Source: Burkholderia sp.
Lineage (GTDB): Bacteria > Pseudomonadota > Gammaproteobacteria > Burkholderiales > Burkholderiaceae
Reading direction: 5' to 3'
Length of the DNA: 8,989 bases
NCBI GenBank assembly: GCA_028292565.1
Contig: JAQGMD010000209.1
Location: 1-8,989 of the forward strand
Shown here: positions 1 through 7,126 of the stretch, one piece after another
Layout of the letters: each line of letters opens with the position of its first letter
How positions within the stretch are numbered: position 1 is the stretch's first letter
Notes under the pieces: generated by a model
What the model saw: the letters and a program-made list of their open reading frames with translations, nothing else
Told to the model about the DNA's origin: nothing
Database searches by the model: none
Translations under genes and position numbers: made by a program

Positions 1-1
1 T

Positions 2-604
2 TCCGGCGGCATGCGTGGCGATGTACCCGATGATGACGCAATGCTGCGGGATGCGAAGATTGTCCTTGATGATTTTTCCACGCAGTTCGATAGGCCACCA
101 TTGCTACTGGGGGACAGCATGGGTGGCGCCTTCGCAGCCCGCTTTGCCGTTGGCGCCTTCTCGCACTTGCGCGGACTGATCCTGGTTTCCCCTGCGTTGT
201 CGGTGCGCTTGTCCCCGGTGCAGAAGCTCATGCTAAGCATGTTCAGCGCGATCGCTCCCGGCTTCGGCGTACACAACGGCCTGCCGACCCGCTATCTGTC
301 GCACGACCCCGCGGTAGCAAACGCATACAACAAGGATCCGCTGGTGCATACCAAAATCAGCGCCCGTCTGGTGAGGAGCATGCTGGCCGCAATGGACCAC
401 GCGCAAACGAACGCGTCGTCCATTGCCATCCCGGTCCTGCTGCTGGTCGCCGGCGATGACGGGCTGGTCGATGCGTCCGGCAGCGACGCATTCCATGCAG
501 CTCTTGGGCCGGGTGTCGGCACCATGCATCGGTACCAGGATTTTTACCACGAAGTTTTTAATGAGGCAGGAGCACAGCGGGTGTTTGACGATCTGCGCGA
601 GTGA
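2..604 (+). CDS. Alpha/beta hydrolase, monoacylglycerol lipase-like (5' end outside window)
   Basis: Partial gene: the reading frame is open from the left edge and ends at TGA 602-604, so the N-terminus is missing. The visible part carries a serine-hydrolase triad. The nucleophile elbow GDSMGG has its serine codon at 116-118, followed by a strand LRGLILVSPAL. The acid is probably the second Asp of LLLVAGDDGLVD (about residue 150 counted from the Met at 11), and the base is the His of FYHEVFNE (about residue 180). This order and the YHE..NE ending match the Hydrolase_4 / serine aminopeptidase S33 group, which includes monoacylglycerol and lysophospholipid lipases. The region between elbow and acid would form the lid. 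No signal peptide can be judged because the start is missing. The substrate cannot be read from sequence; a lipid ester is inferred from family resemblance. The next gene begins 87 bp downstream behind its own promoter-like sequence. Confidence 0.88.
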   Translation, partial: SGGMRGDVPDDDAMLRDAKIVLDDFSTQFDRPPLLLGDSMGGAFAARFAVGAFSHLRGLILVSPALSVRLSPVQKLMLSMFSAIAPGFGVHNGLPTRYLSHDPAVANAYNKDPLVHTKISARLVRSMLAAMDHAQTNASSIAIPVLLLVAGDDGLVDASGSDAFHAALGPGVGTMHRYQDFYHEVFNEAGAQRVFDDLRE

Positions 605-651
605 CTGGCTCATCTGAACTAGCGCAAAAATTTTTCATTCGCCACACCGTT

Positions 652-657
652 TACAAT
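652..657 (+). promoter_or_regulatory. Possible -10 box ahead of the LysE-family gene
   Basis: The sequence TTTACAATCAT holds TACAAT, five of six matches to the sigma-70 -10 consensus, 33 bp before the ATG at 691. It is preceded by an A/T-rich stretch (626-635). No clear -35 hexamer lies at the usual spacing, so this is a weak candidate. The same TTTACAAT word appears upstream of the response regulator gene near 5842. Confidence 0.35.
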
Positions 658-690
658 CATGGTTTTACTCCTCACCGCCGCGAACCGTTC

Positions 691-1329
691 ATGAATTTCT
701 TCGGCGTTACCGACTTCGGCCTGTTTTGCCTGGCAGTCCTGTTGCTCAATGCCACTCCCGGCCCGGACACCGCGTATATTGTCGGCCGCAGCGCGGCGCA
801 GGGGCGCGCGGCAGGGCTGGTTTCGGCACTCGGCATTTCCCTTGGTTGCTGCGTGCATGCGCTCGCGTCAGCTCTGGGTTTAACGGCTATCCTGGCGGCC
901 TCCGCCACCGCATTCATGGTAATTAAACTCGCCGGTGGAGCGTACCTGGTTTATCTCGGCATCCGAATGATGCTGGCCCAGCCGGCGCGCGAGGCTGAAC
1001 CCAGTGCGATCGGCCCGACACGTTCCCTGCGGAAGATTTTCTGGCAGGCGGTGATTACTAATGTGCTCAACCCGAAAGTCATCCTGTTTTTCCTGGCATT
1101 CATTCCGCAATTCGTGCGCGCGGATTCCGGCCAGAAGACCGCTGCCTTTCTCGTGCTCGGTGCAATCTTTATCGGCATCACTACCTGCTGGAACAGCGGC
1201 ACTGCCTTCCTGGCAGGGACCCTGGCCCGGCGTGCCGGACGCAATCCGACCGTCAGACTCTGGCTCGAACGATCCGTCGGCGCGGCATTTGTCGCGCTGG
1301 GCGTGAGGCTGGTCCTGACCAAAAACTAA
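691..1329 (+). CDS. LysE/RhtB-family amino-acid or metabolite exporter
   Basis: A 212-aa inner-membrane protein of the usual size for the LysE/RhtB family, which exports amino acids such as lysine, threonine or homoserine lactone using the proton gradient. Family signatures are clear: LLLNATPGPDTAYIVGRSAA near residues 17-36, GGAYLVYLGIRMM at 82-94, and FWQAVITNVLNPKVILFF at 117-134, where the NVLNPK turn is highly typical. Hydrophobic segments lie near 5-22, 42-66, 70-94, 116-140, 150-172 and 194-210, consistent with six membrane helices. The ATG at 691 is chosen because MNFF places the first helix at the family position. The frame is open back to a GTG at 601, but that would add 30 polar residues not typical of the family. 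No obvious Shine-Dalgarno sequence is present. Only 26 bp separate its stop from rsmB, so the two may be co-transcribed. The substrate is unknown. Confidence 0.9.
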   Translation: MNFFGVTDFGLFCLAVLLLNATPGPDTAYIVGRSAAQGRAAGLVSALGISLGCCVHALASALGLTAILAASATAFMVIKLAGGAYLVYLGIRMMLAQPAREAEPSAIGPTRSLRKIFWQAVITNVLNPKVILFFLAFIPQFVRADSGQKTAAFLVLGAIFIGITTCWNSGTAFLAGTLARRAGRNPTVRLWLERSVGAAFVALGVRLVLTKN

Positions 1330-1355
1330 GTCAATCAACGAAAAGCTGCATCAAC

Positions 1356-2708
1356 GTGCCTACCACCGTGTCTATCCCCCGCCTTAAAATCAATTTGAAA
1401 ACCGACTCGCTCGCCTACAGCCTGCTGGGTGCCGCGCATGCAGTAGTTCAGGTGCAAGAAGGTACCGCGCTGCCGCAGGCATTGACCAACATCTTCGGCC
1501 AGACCAATGCCCCGCCACAGGCGCGAGGTGCGATTCAGGATATTTCCTACCGCACCATGCGCCGGCTTGGACGCGCCGAAGCGCTGCTGACTAACCTGAC
1601 AAGCAAGCCGCCTACTCCTGCGCTGCTGCACGCGCTGCTGTGCTGTGCGCTGGCATTGATCTCCGATCCCGATGACGAGGCCGGCGAGGCTCCGTACGAA
1701 AACTTCACCGTGGTGGACCAGGCGGTGACGGCGGCGGCCGCGGATCCTCATATCGCGCAAGCAAAAGGCATGGTGAATGCCGTGTTGCGGCGCTTCCTGC
1801 GTGAGCGCGACGCCCTGCTGCAGGAAGTGCTGAAACAGCCGGCCGCGCAGTGGAATTATCCGGGATGGTGGATAGACACGACCAGGACGGCTTACCCGGA
1901 CGACTGGCAGGCTATCCTCCGCGCCGGCAACAGGACGCCGCCGCTCACCCTGCGCGTCAACCGCCGCAAGGGCAGCGTGGAAGACTACCTGGCAACGCTA
2001 TCCGGCGCCGGCATTGCGGCAACCCGCATCGGACCGGACGCCGTACGGCTGGAGCATCCGGTGCCGGTAATGCAGATTCCCGGCTTCCCGGAAGGCATGG
2101 TGTCGGTGCAGGACGCGGCAGCGCAACTGGCCGCGCCGCTGCTCGACGTACGTGACGGCATGCGTGTACTCGATGCCTGCGCCGCGCCCGGCGGCAAGAC
2201 CGGCCATATCCTCGAACGCGCGGATGTCGACCTGCTCGCGCTCGACTCCGACGCGCGGCGACTGCCTCGCATCGACGAGAACCTGCAACGACTGCAACTC
2301 GATGCAACGATGCAGGTCGGCGACGCCGGCGCCAGAGATTGGTGGGACGGAGTACCGTTCGACCGCATACTGGCCGACGTGCCGTGTACCGCCTCCGGCA
2401 TCGTGCGGCGTCATCCTGACATACGCTGGCTGCGGCGCAAAGGCGACGCTGCCCAGCTTGCAACCGTTTCGGAACGCATCCTGGACAACCTTTGGCGGAT
2501 GCTGCGCCCCGATGGTAAATTACTGTTTGTTACCTGTTCGCTATGGCCGCAGGAATCGGAGATGCAAGCCGCGGCTTTTGCGGAACGCAATCATGCTGTC
2601 CGGTTGCCCGCACCGGGACAAATGTTGCCGACCGCCGGCCCAGGCCAGGACGTGAAACAGGATCATGACGGTTTGTTTTACGCGCTGTTCCAAAAGCCGC
2701 TGGTCTGA
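1356..2708 (+). CDS. rsmB: 16S rRNA (cytosine-967-C5)-methyltransferase RsmB
   Basis: This 450-aa cytoplasmic enzyme methylates C967 of 16S rRNA using S-adenosylmethionine. Residues about 15-155 form the NusB-like RNA-binding domain typical of RsmB, including the VDQAV...KGMVNAVLRRFLRE signature at 120-150. The C-terminal half is a NOL1/NOP2/Sun methyltransferase. The SAM-binding motif LDACAAPGGKTGHILE lies at 272-287. The two characteristic cysteines are Cys344 in ADVPCTASG (helper, motif IV) and Cys394 in FVTCSLWPQE (nucleophile, motif VI). The last residues DHDGLFYALFQK match the family's usual C-terminus. The start is a GTG at 1356; a second in-frame GTG at 1368 is possible, and neither has a clear ribosome binding site. 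Length is slightly above the E. coli enzyme. The neighbours, DUF4390 and an NtrY-like kinase, are the common betaproteobacterial context. Confidence 0.95.
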   Translation: MPTTVSIPRLKINLKTDSLAYSLLGAAHAVVQVQEGTALPQALTNIFGQTNAPPQARGAIQDISYRTMRRLGRAEALLTNLTSKPPTPALLHALLCCALALISDPDDEAGEAPYENFTVVDQAVTAAAADPHIAQAKGMVNAVLRRFLRERDALLQEVLKQPAAQWNYPGWWIDTTRTAYPDDWQAILRAGNRTPPLTLRVNRRKGSVEDYLATLSGAGIAATRIGPDAVRLEHPVPVMQIPGFPEGMVSVQDAAAQLAAPLLDVRDGMRVLDACAAPGGKTGHILERADVDLLALDSDARRLPRIDENLQRLQLDATMQVGDAGARDWWDGVPFDRILADVPCTASGIVRRHPDIRWLRRKGDAAQLATVSERILDNLWRMLRPDGKLLFVTCSLWPQESEMQAAAFAERNHAVRLPAPGQMLPTAGPGQDVKQDHDGLFYALFQKPLV

Positions 2709-2725
2709 TAGTATCCGTCAACCAA

Positions 2726-2752
2726 GAGCCCGCTCCGGCATGGAGCAGGCTC
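2726..2752 (+). terminator. Hairpin after rsmB, possible terminator or attenuator
   Basis: An imperfect inverted repeat pairs GAGCC c GCTCC (2726-2736) with GGAGC a GGCTC (2742-2752) around the loop GGCAT. It forms ten base pairs with one internal C/A mismatch. It lies 18 bp past the rsmB stop. No run of T follows, so it is not a standard intrinsic terminator. It could act with Rho, stabilise the rsmB 3' end, or lower read-through into the DUF4390 gene. A TATGAT word at 2784-2789 could be a -10 box for the downstream genes, but it has no good -35 and would leave a leader of only a few bases. Confidence 0.45.
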
Positions 2753-2800
2753 CTGACTCGGTCAAAAACCTTTGAACGGGCAATATGATGCAACTCTGTC

Positions 2801-3403
2801 ATGAGCCCGCACCGCATACGAGTGACTCCCCGACTTCTTCCTTTCCTGGTCCGCTGGCTTTTGACAACGTTGCTGCTTGCGTTGACGATTGCGCCATTGT
2901 CAGCCCGTGCGGCCGTCGGCATCGAGATCACGCAGGTCAAGCTTGAAAATACGGATGAAGGCTATAAGCTGGCCGCCAATTTTGCGGTGGAGCTCAATCG
3001 CGGCCTGGAAGACGCGATCACGCGCGGCGTCCCGCTGTACTTCACAACCGAGGTCGAGTTCACCCGGCCACGCTGGTACTGGTTCGATGAAAGAGCCATT
3101 ACGGCAACGCAGACCATACGCATTTCCTACGACGTATTGACCCGTCAATATCATGCCTCTATGAGTGGCCGGCTACACCAGAGCTTCAGCTCGCTGGACG
3201 ACGCGTTATCGTTGTTGCGGCGGCCCAGCCGCTGGGTGGTCGCGGAAAAGGGCGAGCTGAAACCGGGAGCAACCTATAACGTCGCCATCCGCATGGGACT
3301 CGACGTCGCACGCCTGCCCAAGCCGTTCCAGATCAATGCGCTGAACAACAGCGACTGGCGGCTGTCATCCGATTGGAAACAGTTCTCCTTCAGGGCGGAT
3401 TAG
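2801..3403 (+). CDS. DUF4390-family exported protein
   Basis: A 200-aa protein of unknown function that I place in DUF4390, a family found in betaproteobacteria between rsmB and an ntrY-like gene. The N-terminus is a signal sequence: basic residues (HRIRVTPR), a hydrophobic core at about 13-32 (LPFLVRWLLTTLLLALTIAP), then SARA|A near residue 37, which fits signal peptidase I. The mature part is mostly beta-strand-like and begins VGIEITQVKLENTDEGYKLA. It contains the aromatic stretch RPRWYWFDERA near residue 88 and ISYDVLTRQYHAS. Location is therefore probably periplasmic. Its TAG stop (3401-3403) directly touches the ATG of the sensor kinase, which implies translational coupling. A role as partner or accessory of the kinase is inference from this arrangement. 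No catalytic motif is visible. Confidence 0.85.
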   Translation: MSPHRIRVTPRLLPFLVRWLLTTLLLALTIAPLSARAAVGIEITQVKLENTDEGYKLAANFAVELNRGLEDAITRGVPLYFTTEVEFTRPRWYWFDERAITATQTIRISYDVLTRQYHASMSGRLHQSFSSLDDALSLLRRPSRWVVAEKGELKPGATYNVAIRMGLDVARLPKPFQINALNNSDWRLSSDWKQFSFRAD

Positions 3404-5725
3404 ATGACCCGGCTATTGCGTTACTTTCTGGTGGTTGGCGGCGCCATCGTCAGTATCCTGCTGTTCCTGCTGGCATCCGCTTCCGAAAACTCCGCTCTGT
3501 TCGACCAGCATTATCCATGGCTGCTCGGCCTGAACGCGCTGATGGCGGGCGCCCTGCTGGCGCTGGTCATCCTGTTGCTCACACGCTTGCACCGGCGCTA
3601 CAAGCGGCGCCAGTTCGGGTCCCGCCTGATGGCGCGCCTGGTGATCATGTTTGCCATGATCGGCATCCTGCCCGGCACCGTCATTTACATGGTTTCGGTG
3701 CAGTTCGTGTCGCGTTCGATCGAGTCATGGTTCGACATTCGGGTCGAATCCGCGCTGGAATCAGGCTTGACGCTGGGACGCACCTTGCTGGACGGTTCGC
3801 TCGCTGACCTCGCGTCGCAAGCCCGCGGCATGGCGCTCGAACTGTCCGAAATGTCGGATTCATCACAGATTACGCACCTTTCACGCCTGCGCGATTCAAG
3901 GCAGGTACAGGAGGCAACCATCGTCACGGCCAGCGGCCAGGTCGTGGGCTCCGCCGGCGGCCAGATCGGAACGCTGGTGCCGGAACTGCCAACCGCGACG
4001 ATGATGCGGCAGGCGCGCATGACCCGTGCTTTCTCAGTGATCGAAGGTGGCAACGAATTCCAGGAAAGCGCCTCATCCAACGCGGCCGCCAGCACCGGGG
4101 CATCTCAAGTGGGCAACCCGAGCGCGGCCGGCACGGGCGGATTGCGCCTGCGGGTGGTGGTGATGATTCCTGCATCGAGCAATGCGCTGACGCTGCAGAA
4201 TGAAGTGCGCTACCTGCAACTCTTGCAGCCGGTGCCCCCCCACCTGGCAACAAATGCAGAGGCATTACGGGCCGCTTACAGCGAATACCAGCAGCGTTCG
4301 CTGGCGCGTACCGGACTGCGCAAGATTTACATCGTAACGCTCACCCTGACCCTGCTGTTAGCGATCTTCGGAGCCATCACGGCCGCGTTCCTGATCGCCG
4401 GCGACCTGGCCAGACCGTTGTTACTGCTGGCGGAAGGCACCAAGGCGGTCGCCGAAGGCGACCTGTCGCCGCGGCCGATTGTCACCACCGCGGATGAACT
4501 GGGTACGCTGACGCAATCCTTCAATACCATGACGCGGCAGCTGTCCGAAGCGCGCGCATCGGTCGAGAAAAACCGTGCAGCACTGGAAAACGCAAAAGCC
4601 TATCTCGAATCGGTACTGGCGAACATGTCGGCCGGCGTGATGGTGCTTGACGCTCAGTTCAAGCTGGTGACCTGTAATGAATCCGTCGAACGCATCCTGC
4701 TGCGCGACTTCGATCAGCATATCGGCAAGCCGCTGTCGTCTATCGAGGGCTTGCAATCGCTGGCCGACGCCGTCACCAAGGGATTCTCGGAGCAGAGCGC
4801 GCAATCGGCAGCTGACGGCGCCGGTGCGGACGGTCGCCATTGGCAACAGCAGATTGAAGTGCCGCCGTTGGATGCCGGGAAGCCCGACGCCGATGGCGGA
4901 CATGGAATTACGCTGTTTGCACGCGGTTCGCACCTGCCGGTGCAAAGCGGCACCGGCTATGTAGTTGTGTTCGACGATATTTCAGATGTGATTTCGGCGC
5001 AGCGCTCGATCGCCTGGGGCGAAGTCGCGCGCCGCCTGGCGCATGAAATCAAGAACCCGCTGACCCCGATCCAGCTCTCTGCGGAGCGCCTGCAAATGAA
5101 GCTGGAAGACAAGCTGGGGCCGCAGGAGGCAGCGATGCTGACCAAGGGCACAACCACGATCGTGAACCAGGTCTCGGCAATGAAGCGCATGGTGGACGAT
5201 TTCCGTGACTATGCCAAAACGCCGCCCGCGGTGCTCACCCCGCTGAACCTGAATGCGCTCATAGAAGAGATACTGCACCTGTACGTCGGCGGCGACGAAC
5301 GCGACATCATTCATCCCACACTGGCGCCGTCGTTGCCGCAGGTGATGGGCGACGCCACACAATTGCGGCAGGTCATCCACAATCTCTTGCAAAACGCGCA
5401 AGATGCAGTTGCCGATCGCGCCGGACAAGACTATGCGCCACGCATCGATGTGATAACGGAAGCGATCCGCTATCAGGATTCGGATGGTGGCAAACGTACG
5501 GCGGTACGCCTGTCCATCATGGACAACGGCCCGGGATTTGCAGCTAAAGTGATGTCCCGCGCGTTTGAACCCTATGTGACCTTGAAGGCAAGGGGCACCG
5601 GCCTGGGCCTTGCGATGGTCAAGAAAATCATCGACGAGCACGGCGGCCGCATCGACATCCAGAACCGTCCGGACGAAGACGGTGCAAAGGTGGCAATTTT
5701 GCTGTTAAAGTTAGCACCGGATTGA
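3404..5725 (+). CDS. ntrY: NtrY-like membrane sensor histidine kinase
   Basis: A 773-aa inner-membrane histidine kinase. Membrane helices lie near residues 9-26, 39-60, 77-100 and 308-332, with an extracytoplasmic sensor region of about 200 residues between the third and fourth. That region contains a Ser/Ala/Gly-rich low-complexity stretch (about 221-246). A HAMP linker follows (about 332-385; ARPLLLLAEGTKAVAEGDLS), then a PAS domain (about 396-530) with an Ala/Asp/Gly-rich insertion near 463-500. The phospho-acceptor is His547 in ARRLAHEIKNPLTPIQLSAE. The ATPase domain shows the N box RQVIHNLLQNAQDAV (655-669), the G1 box MDNGPGF (706-712), the F box FEPYVTLK and the G2 box GTGLGLAMVKKIIDEHGG (731-748). 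All key residues are present, so it should be active. Helix order and H-box match the NtrY family. The ATG immediately follows the DUF4390 stop. Its partner regulator lies 183 bp downstream. The stimulus is unknown; nitrogen sensing is only implied by the family name. Confidence 0.92.
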   Translation: MTRLLRYFLVVGGAIVSILLFLLASASENSALFDQHYPWLLGLNALMAGALLALVILLLTRLHRRYKRRQFGSRLMARLVIMFAMIGILPGTVIYMVSVQFVSRSIESWFDIRVESALESGLTLGRTLLDGSLADLASQARGMALELSEMSDSSQITHLSRLRDSRQVQEATIVTASGQVVGSAGGQIGTLVPELPTATMMRQARMTRAFSVIEGGNEFQESASSNAAASTGASQVGNPSAAGTGGLRLRVVVMIPASSNALTLQNEVRYLQLLQPVPPHLATNAEALRAAYSEYQQRSLARTGLRKIYIVTLTLTLLLAIFGAITAAFLIAGDLARPLLLLAEGTKAVAEGDLSPRPIVTTADELGTLTQSFNTMTRQLSEARASVEKNRAALENAKAYLESVLANMSAGVMVLDAQFKLVTCNESVERILLRDFDQHIGKPLSSIEGLQSLADAVTKGFSEQSAQSAADGAGADGRHWQQQIEVPPLDAGKPDADGGHGITLFARGSHLPVQSGTGYVVVFDDISDVISAQRSIAWGEVARRLAHEIKNPLTPIQLSAERLQMKLEDKLGPQEAAMLTKGTTTIVNQVSAMKRMVDDFRDYAKTPPAVLTPLNLNALIEEILHLYVGGDERDIIHPTLAPSLPQVMGDATQLRQVIHNLLQNAQDAVADRAGQDYAPRIDVITEAIRYQDSDGGKRTAVRLSIMDNGPGFAAKVMSRAFEPYVTLKARGTGLGLAMVKKIIDEHGGRIDIQNRPDEDGAKVAILLLKLAPD

Positions 5726-5804
5726 AATATTTACCGCAGTCCTGCATGCATCGCTTTTCCGTACGCGCTACAGTGGCATAGGGCTGACAGGGATACAAAC
5801 TATG

Positions 5805-5823
5805 ACCGGGGCCATTCCCCGGT
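5805..5823 (+). promoter_or_regulatory. Perfect 7-bp hairpin in the ntrY-ntrX gap
   Basis: ACCGGGG (5805-5811) and CCCCGGT (5817-5823) form a perfect stem around CCATT. No T-run follows, so a standard terminator is unlikely. It sits just upstream of a TACAAT -10-like box (5844-5849), where a -35 element or a regulator operator would lie. It could be an operator for autoregulation or a transcription-slowing hairpin. This is inference from position only. Confidence 0.4.
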
Positions 5824-5843
5824 TGGCCGCTGACACAGTGATT

Positions 5844-5849
5844 TACAAT
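5844..5849 (+). promoter_or_regulatory. Probable -10 box for the ntrX-like gene
   Basis: TACAAT within GATTTACAATTATC matches five of six -10 consensus bases and lies 59 bp before the regulator's ATG. The best upstream -35-like word is TTGGCC at 5823-5828, with a short 15-bp spacer, so the promoter is probably weak or helped by an activator. It would give the regulator, and the coupled CobW-like gene, transcription independent of the kinase. Confidence 0.4.
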
Positions 5850-5908
5850 TATCTTGCTTCACGGCGGGTTCAATATTAAGCGACAATAGAAGCGAACAAG
5901 GCAAGCAT

Positions 5909-6625
5909 ATGGCAAATATCCTAGTAGTCGATGATGAGATGGGCATACGCGAGTTGCTCTCGGAAATTCTGGGCGACGAGGGTCATGTCGTAACGACGGC
6001 GGAGAACGCGCAACAGGCGCGGGAACAACGCGCCGCCGGCACGCCCGACCTGGTTCTGCTCGACATCTGGATGCCAGACACTGACGGCGTGACGCTATTG
6101 AAGGAATGGCAGCGTGACGGATTACTCACGATGCCGGTCATCATGATGTCCGGTCACGCGACGATCGACACCGCGGTCGAGGCCACCCGAATCGGCGCGC
6201 TCAATTTCCTCGAAAAACCGATTGCGCTGCAAAAGCTCCTGAAGGCCGTGCAGCAAGGCTTGTCACGCACGCACGAACCGGCCCGGCCGGCGCTTTACCA
6301 GGCGCGCCCGGTCCCGGTGTCCATTGAAGAACCGAGCACACCGGTCGCCACTTTTTCCGCCGCGTCGCCAACTGCGCTGGCGCAACAACCGGTGATGCAG
6401 GCGACAGCAGCCGTATCCGACGGACATTTCTTCGGCATGTCGTTTGACCTGCCGCTGCGCGAAGCGCGCGACGCCTTCGAGCGCGCCTATTTCGAACACC
6501 ACCTGGTGCGTGAAGGCGGCAGCATGACGCGCGTCGCTGAAAGAACCGGACTCGAACGCACCCATCTGTACAGAAAGCTCAAGCAATTGGGCGTAGAACC
6601 GGGCAAGGTAGCAAAGAAGGGGTGA
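5909..6625 (+). CDS. NtrX-like response regulator lacking the AAA+ domain
   Basis: A 238-aa cytoplasmic response regulator and the likely partner of the NtrY-like kinase. The receiver domain spans about residues 1-118: acidic pocket Asp8-Asp9 in VVDDE, phospho-acceptor Asp52 in LLDIWMPDTDG, Ser81 in MMSGHA and Lys103 in LEKPI. A Pro/Ala/Thr-rich linker (about 120-178) follows. The C-terminus is a Fis-type HTH (about 183-226) with PLREARDAFERAYFEHHL and RVAERTGLERTHLYRKLKQLG, as in NtrC/NtrX-type regulators. The AAA+ ATPase that normally lies between these domains is absent: the protein is about half the length of a full NtrX, and no GESGTGKE or GAFTGA motif is present. It therefore should bind DNA but cannot remodel sigma-54 polymerase itself. 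The start is supported by AAGG at 5898-5901. Its stop overlaps the next gene's GTG. I leave the symbol empty because the architecture differs from true NtrX. Confidence 0.92.
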   Translation: MANILVVDDEMGIRELLSEILGDEGHVVTTAENAQQAREQRAAGTPDLVLLDIWMPDTDGVTLLKEWQRDGLLTMPVIMMSGHATIDTAVEATRIGALNFLEKPIALQKLLKAVQQGLSRTHEPARPALYQARPVPVSIEEPSTPVATFSAASPTALAQQPVMQATAAVSDGHFFGMSFDLPLREARDAFERAYFEHHLVREGGSMTRVAERTGLERTHLYRKLKQLGVEPGKVAKKG

Positions 6626-6981
6626 CCCTCACCACATTGGTCATTGGCGCCCGCGCTTCCCTGCGCGAAGCCGCAATCGCCGGCGCCCTCGACGCGGACA
6701 GTCTGACCGCGCTGATTCTTGAAGGTTTGCCAGACGGAACTACAGCGCTGGATGGCATTGCTGACCTGAAGAATGTACATATTGCACGTATCGCCCCTGG
6801 TTGTCCCTGTTGCACCGGCAACCTGACCATGCGTGTGACACTTAACCGCATCCTGCGCCGCCCTCCGGCGCGCTTGTTCATCAGTCTTGCATCGACGACT
6901 CATCTCGAGGAGACTCGGCGCTTTCTGCAGCAGCCGCCGTACGATAAATTGCTTGTGCTCACTAAAGACGTCGACGTTTGA
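6622..6981 (+). CDS. Small CobW-like protein without a P-loop lysine
   Basis: A 119-aa protein starting with GTG at 6622, which overlaps the regulator's TGA in a GTGA junction, so translation is probably coupled. Its layout resembles the N-terminal half of a CobW/G3E metallochaperone GTPase. There is an initial strand TTLVIGA where the P-loop would lie, then IARIAPGCPCCTGNLTMRVT (54-73), matching the CobW metal-binding CxCC motif (Cys61, Cys63, Cys64). This is followed by RPPARLFISLASTTHLEETR, corresponding to the CobW strand and helix that precede the switch region. The Walker A is not recognisable: the segment reads GARASLREAA instead of G-x4-G-K-T. The NKxD base-recognition part is also missing because the protein ends at LVLTKDVDV. 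GTP hydrolysis is therefore unlikely. It could bind a metal or thiol ligand through its cysteines. Family assignment is by pattern, not search. Confidence 0.72.
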   Translation: MTLTTLVIGARASLREAAIAGALDADSLTALILEGLPDGTTALDGIADLKNVHIARIAPGCPCCTGNLTMRVTLNRILRRPPARLFISLASTTHLEETRRFLQQPPYDKLLVLTKDVDV

Positions 6982-7060
6982 CGCGTTTTCCTCAAGACGA
7001 AGTCGCTGCATGCGTTTGCGCAAGTGTTTGTTTCCTGTCACAGCTTGAAAGCGTTTAAGT

Positions 7061-7076
7061 TGGCCCCATTTTTGCA
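7061..7076 (+). promoter_or_regulatory. Sigma-54 (RpoN) promoter candidate for the DUF3567 gene
   Basis: TGGCCCCATTTTTGCA fits the sigma-54 consensus TGGCACR-N4-TTGCW at ten of the twelve specified positions. It has the invariant GG (7062-7063) and GC (7074-7075) with the required ten bases between them. The mismatches are C for A at the fifth position and C for R at the seventh. Transcription would start near 7086, leaving a leader of about 40 nt before the ATG at 7127. A palindrome TTGCGCAA at 7016-7023 lies about 40 bp upstream and could be an activator site, which is speculative. Confidence 0.6.
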
Positions 7077-7114
7077 TTAGTGAAGTAGGGCATACAGCAA
7101 TCAATCCGTAGCAC

Positions 7115-7120
7115 AAGGAG
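7115..7120 (+). promoter_or_regulatory. Strong ribosome binding site AAGGAG
   Basis: AAGGAG lies six bases before the ATG at 7127. It is the best Shine-Dalgarno match ahead of any gene in the window, most of which have weak ones. This fixes the start of the DUF3567 gene and suggests high expression when transcribed. Confidence 0.85.
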
Positions 7121-7126
7121 CGCGAC

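Noticed and set aside
601..690. Upstream extension of the LysE-family frame to a GTG at 601
   Set aside because: It would add 30 polar residues before the first membrane helix, overlap the hydrolase stop and run through the likely promoter; the ATG at 691 fits the family.
1957..2463. Long - strand frames opposite rsmB, up to 168 codons
   Set aside because: Arg/Ala-rich products are antisense shadows of a high-GC gene whose + strand product is clearly RsmB.
4982..5641. A 219-codon - strand frame opposite the kinase catalytic domain
   Set aside because: It mirrors the H, N, G and F box coding region, whose codon positions are constrained by the kinase; the antisense peptide has no recognisable motif.
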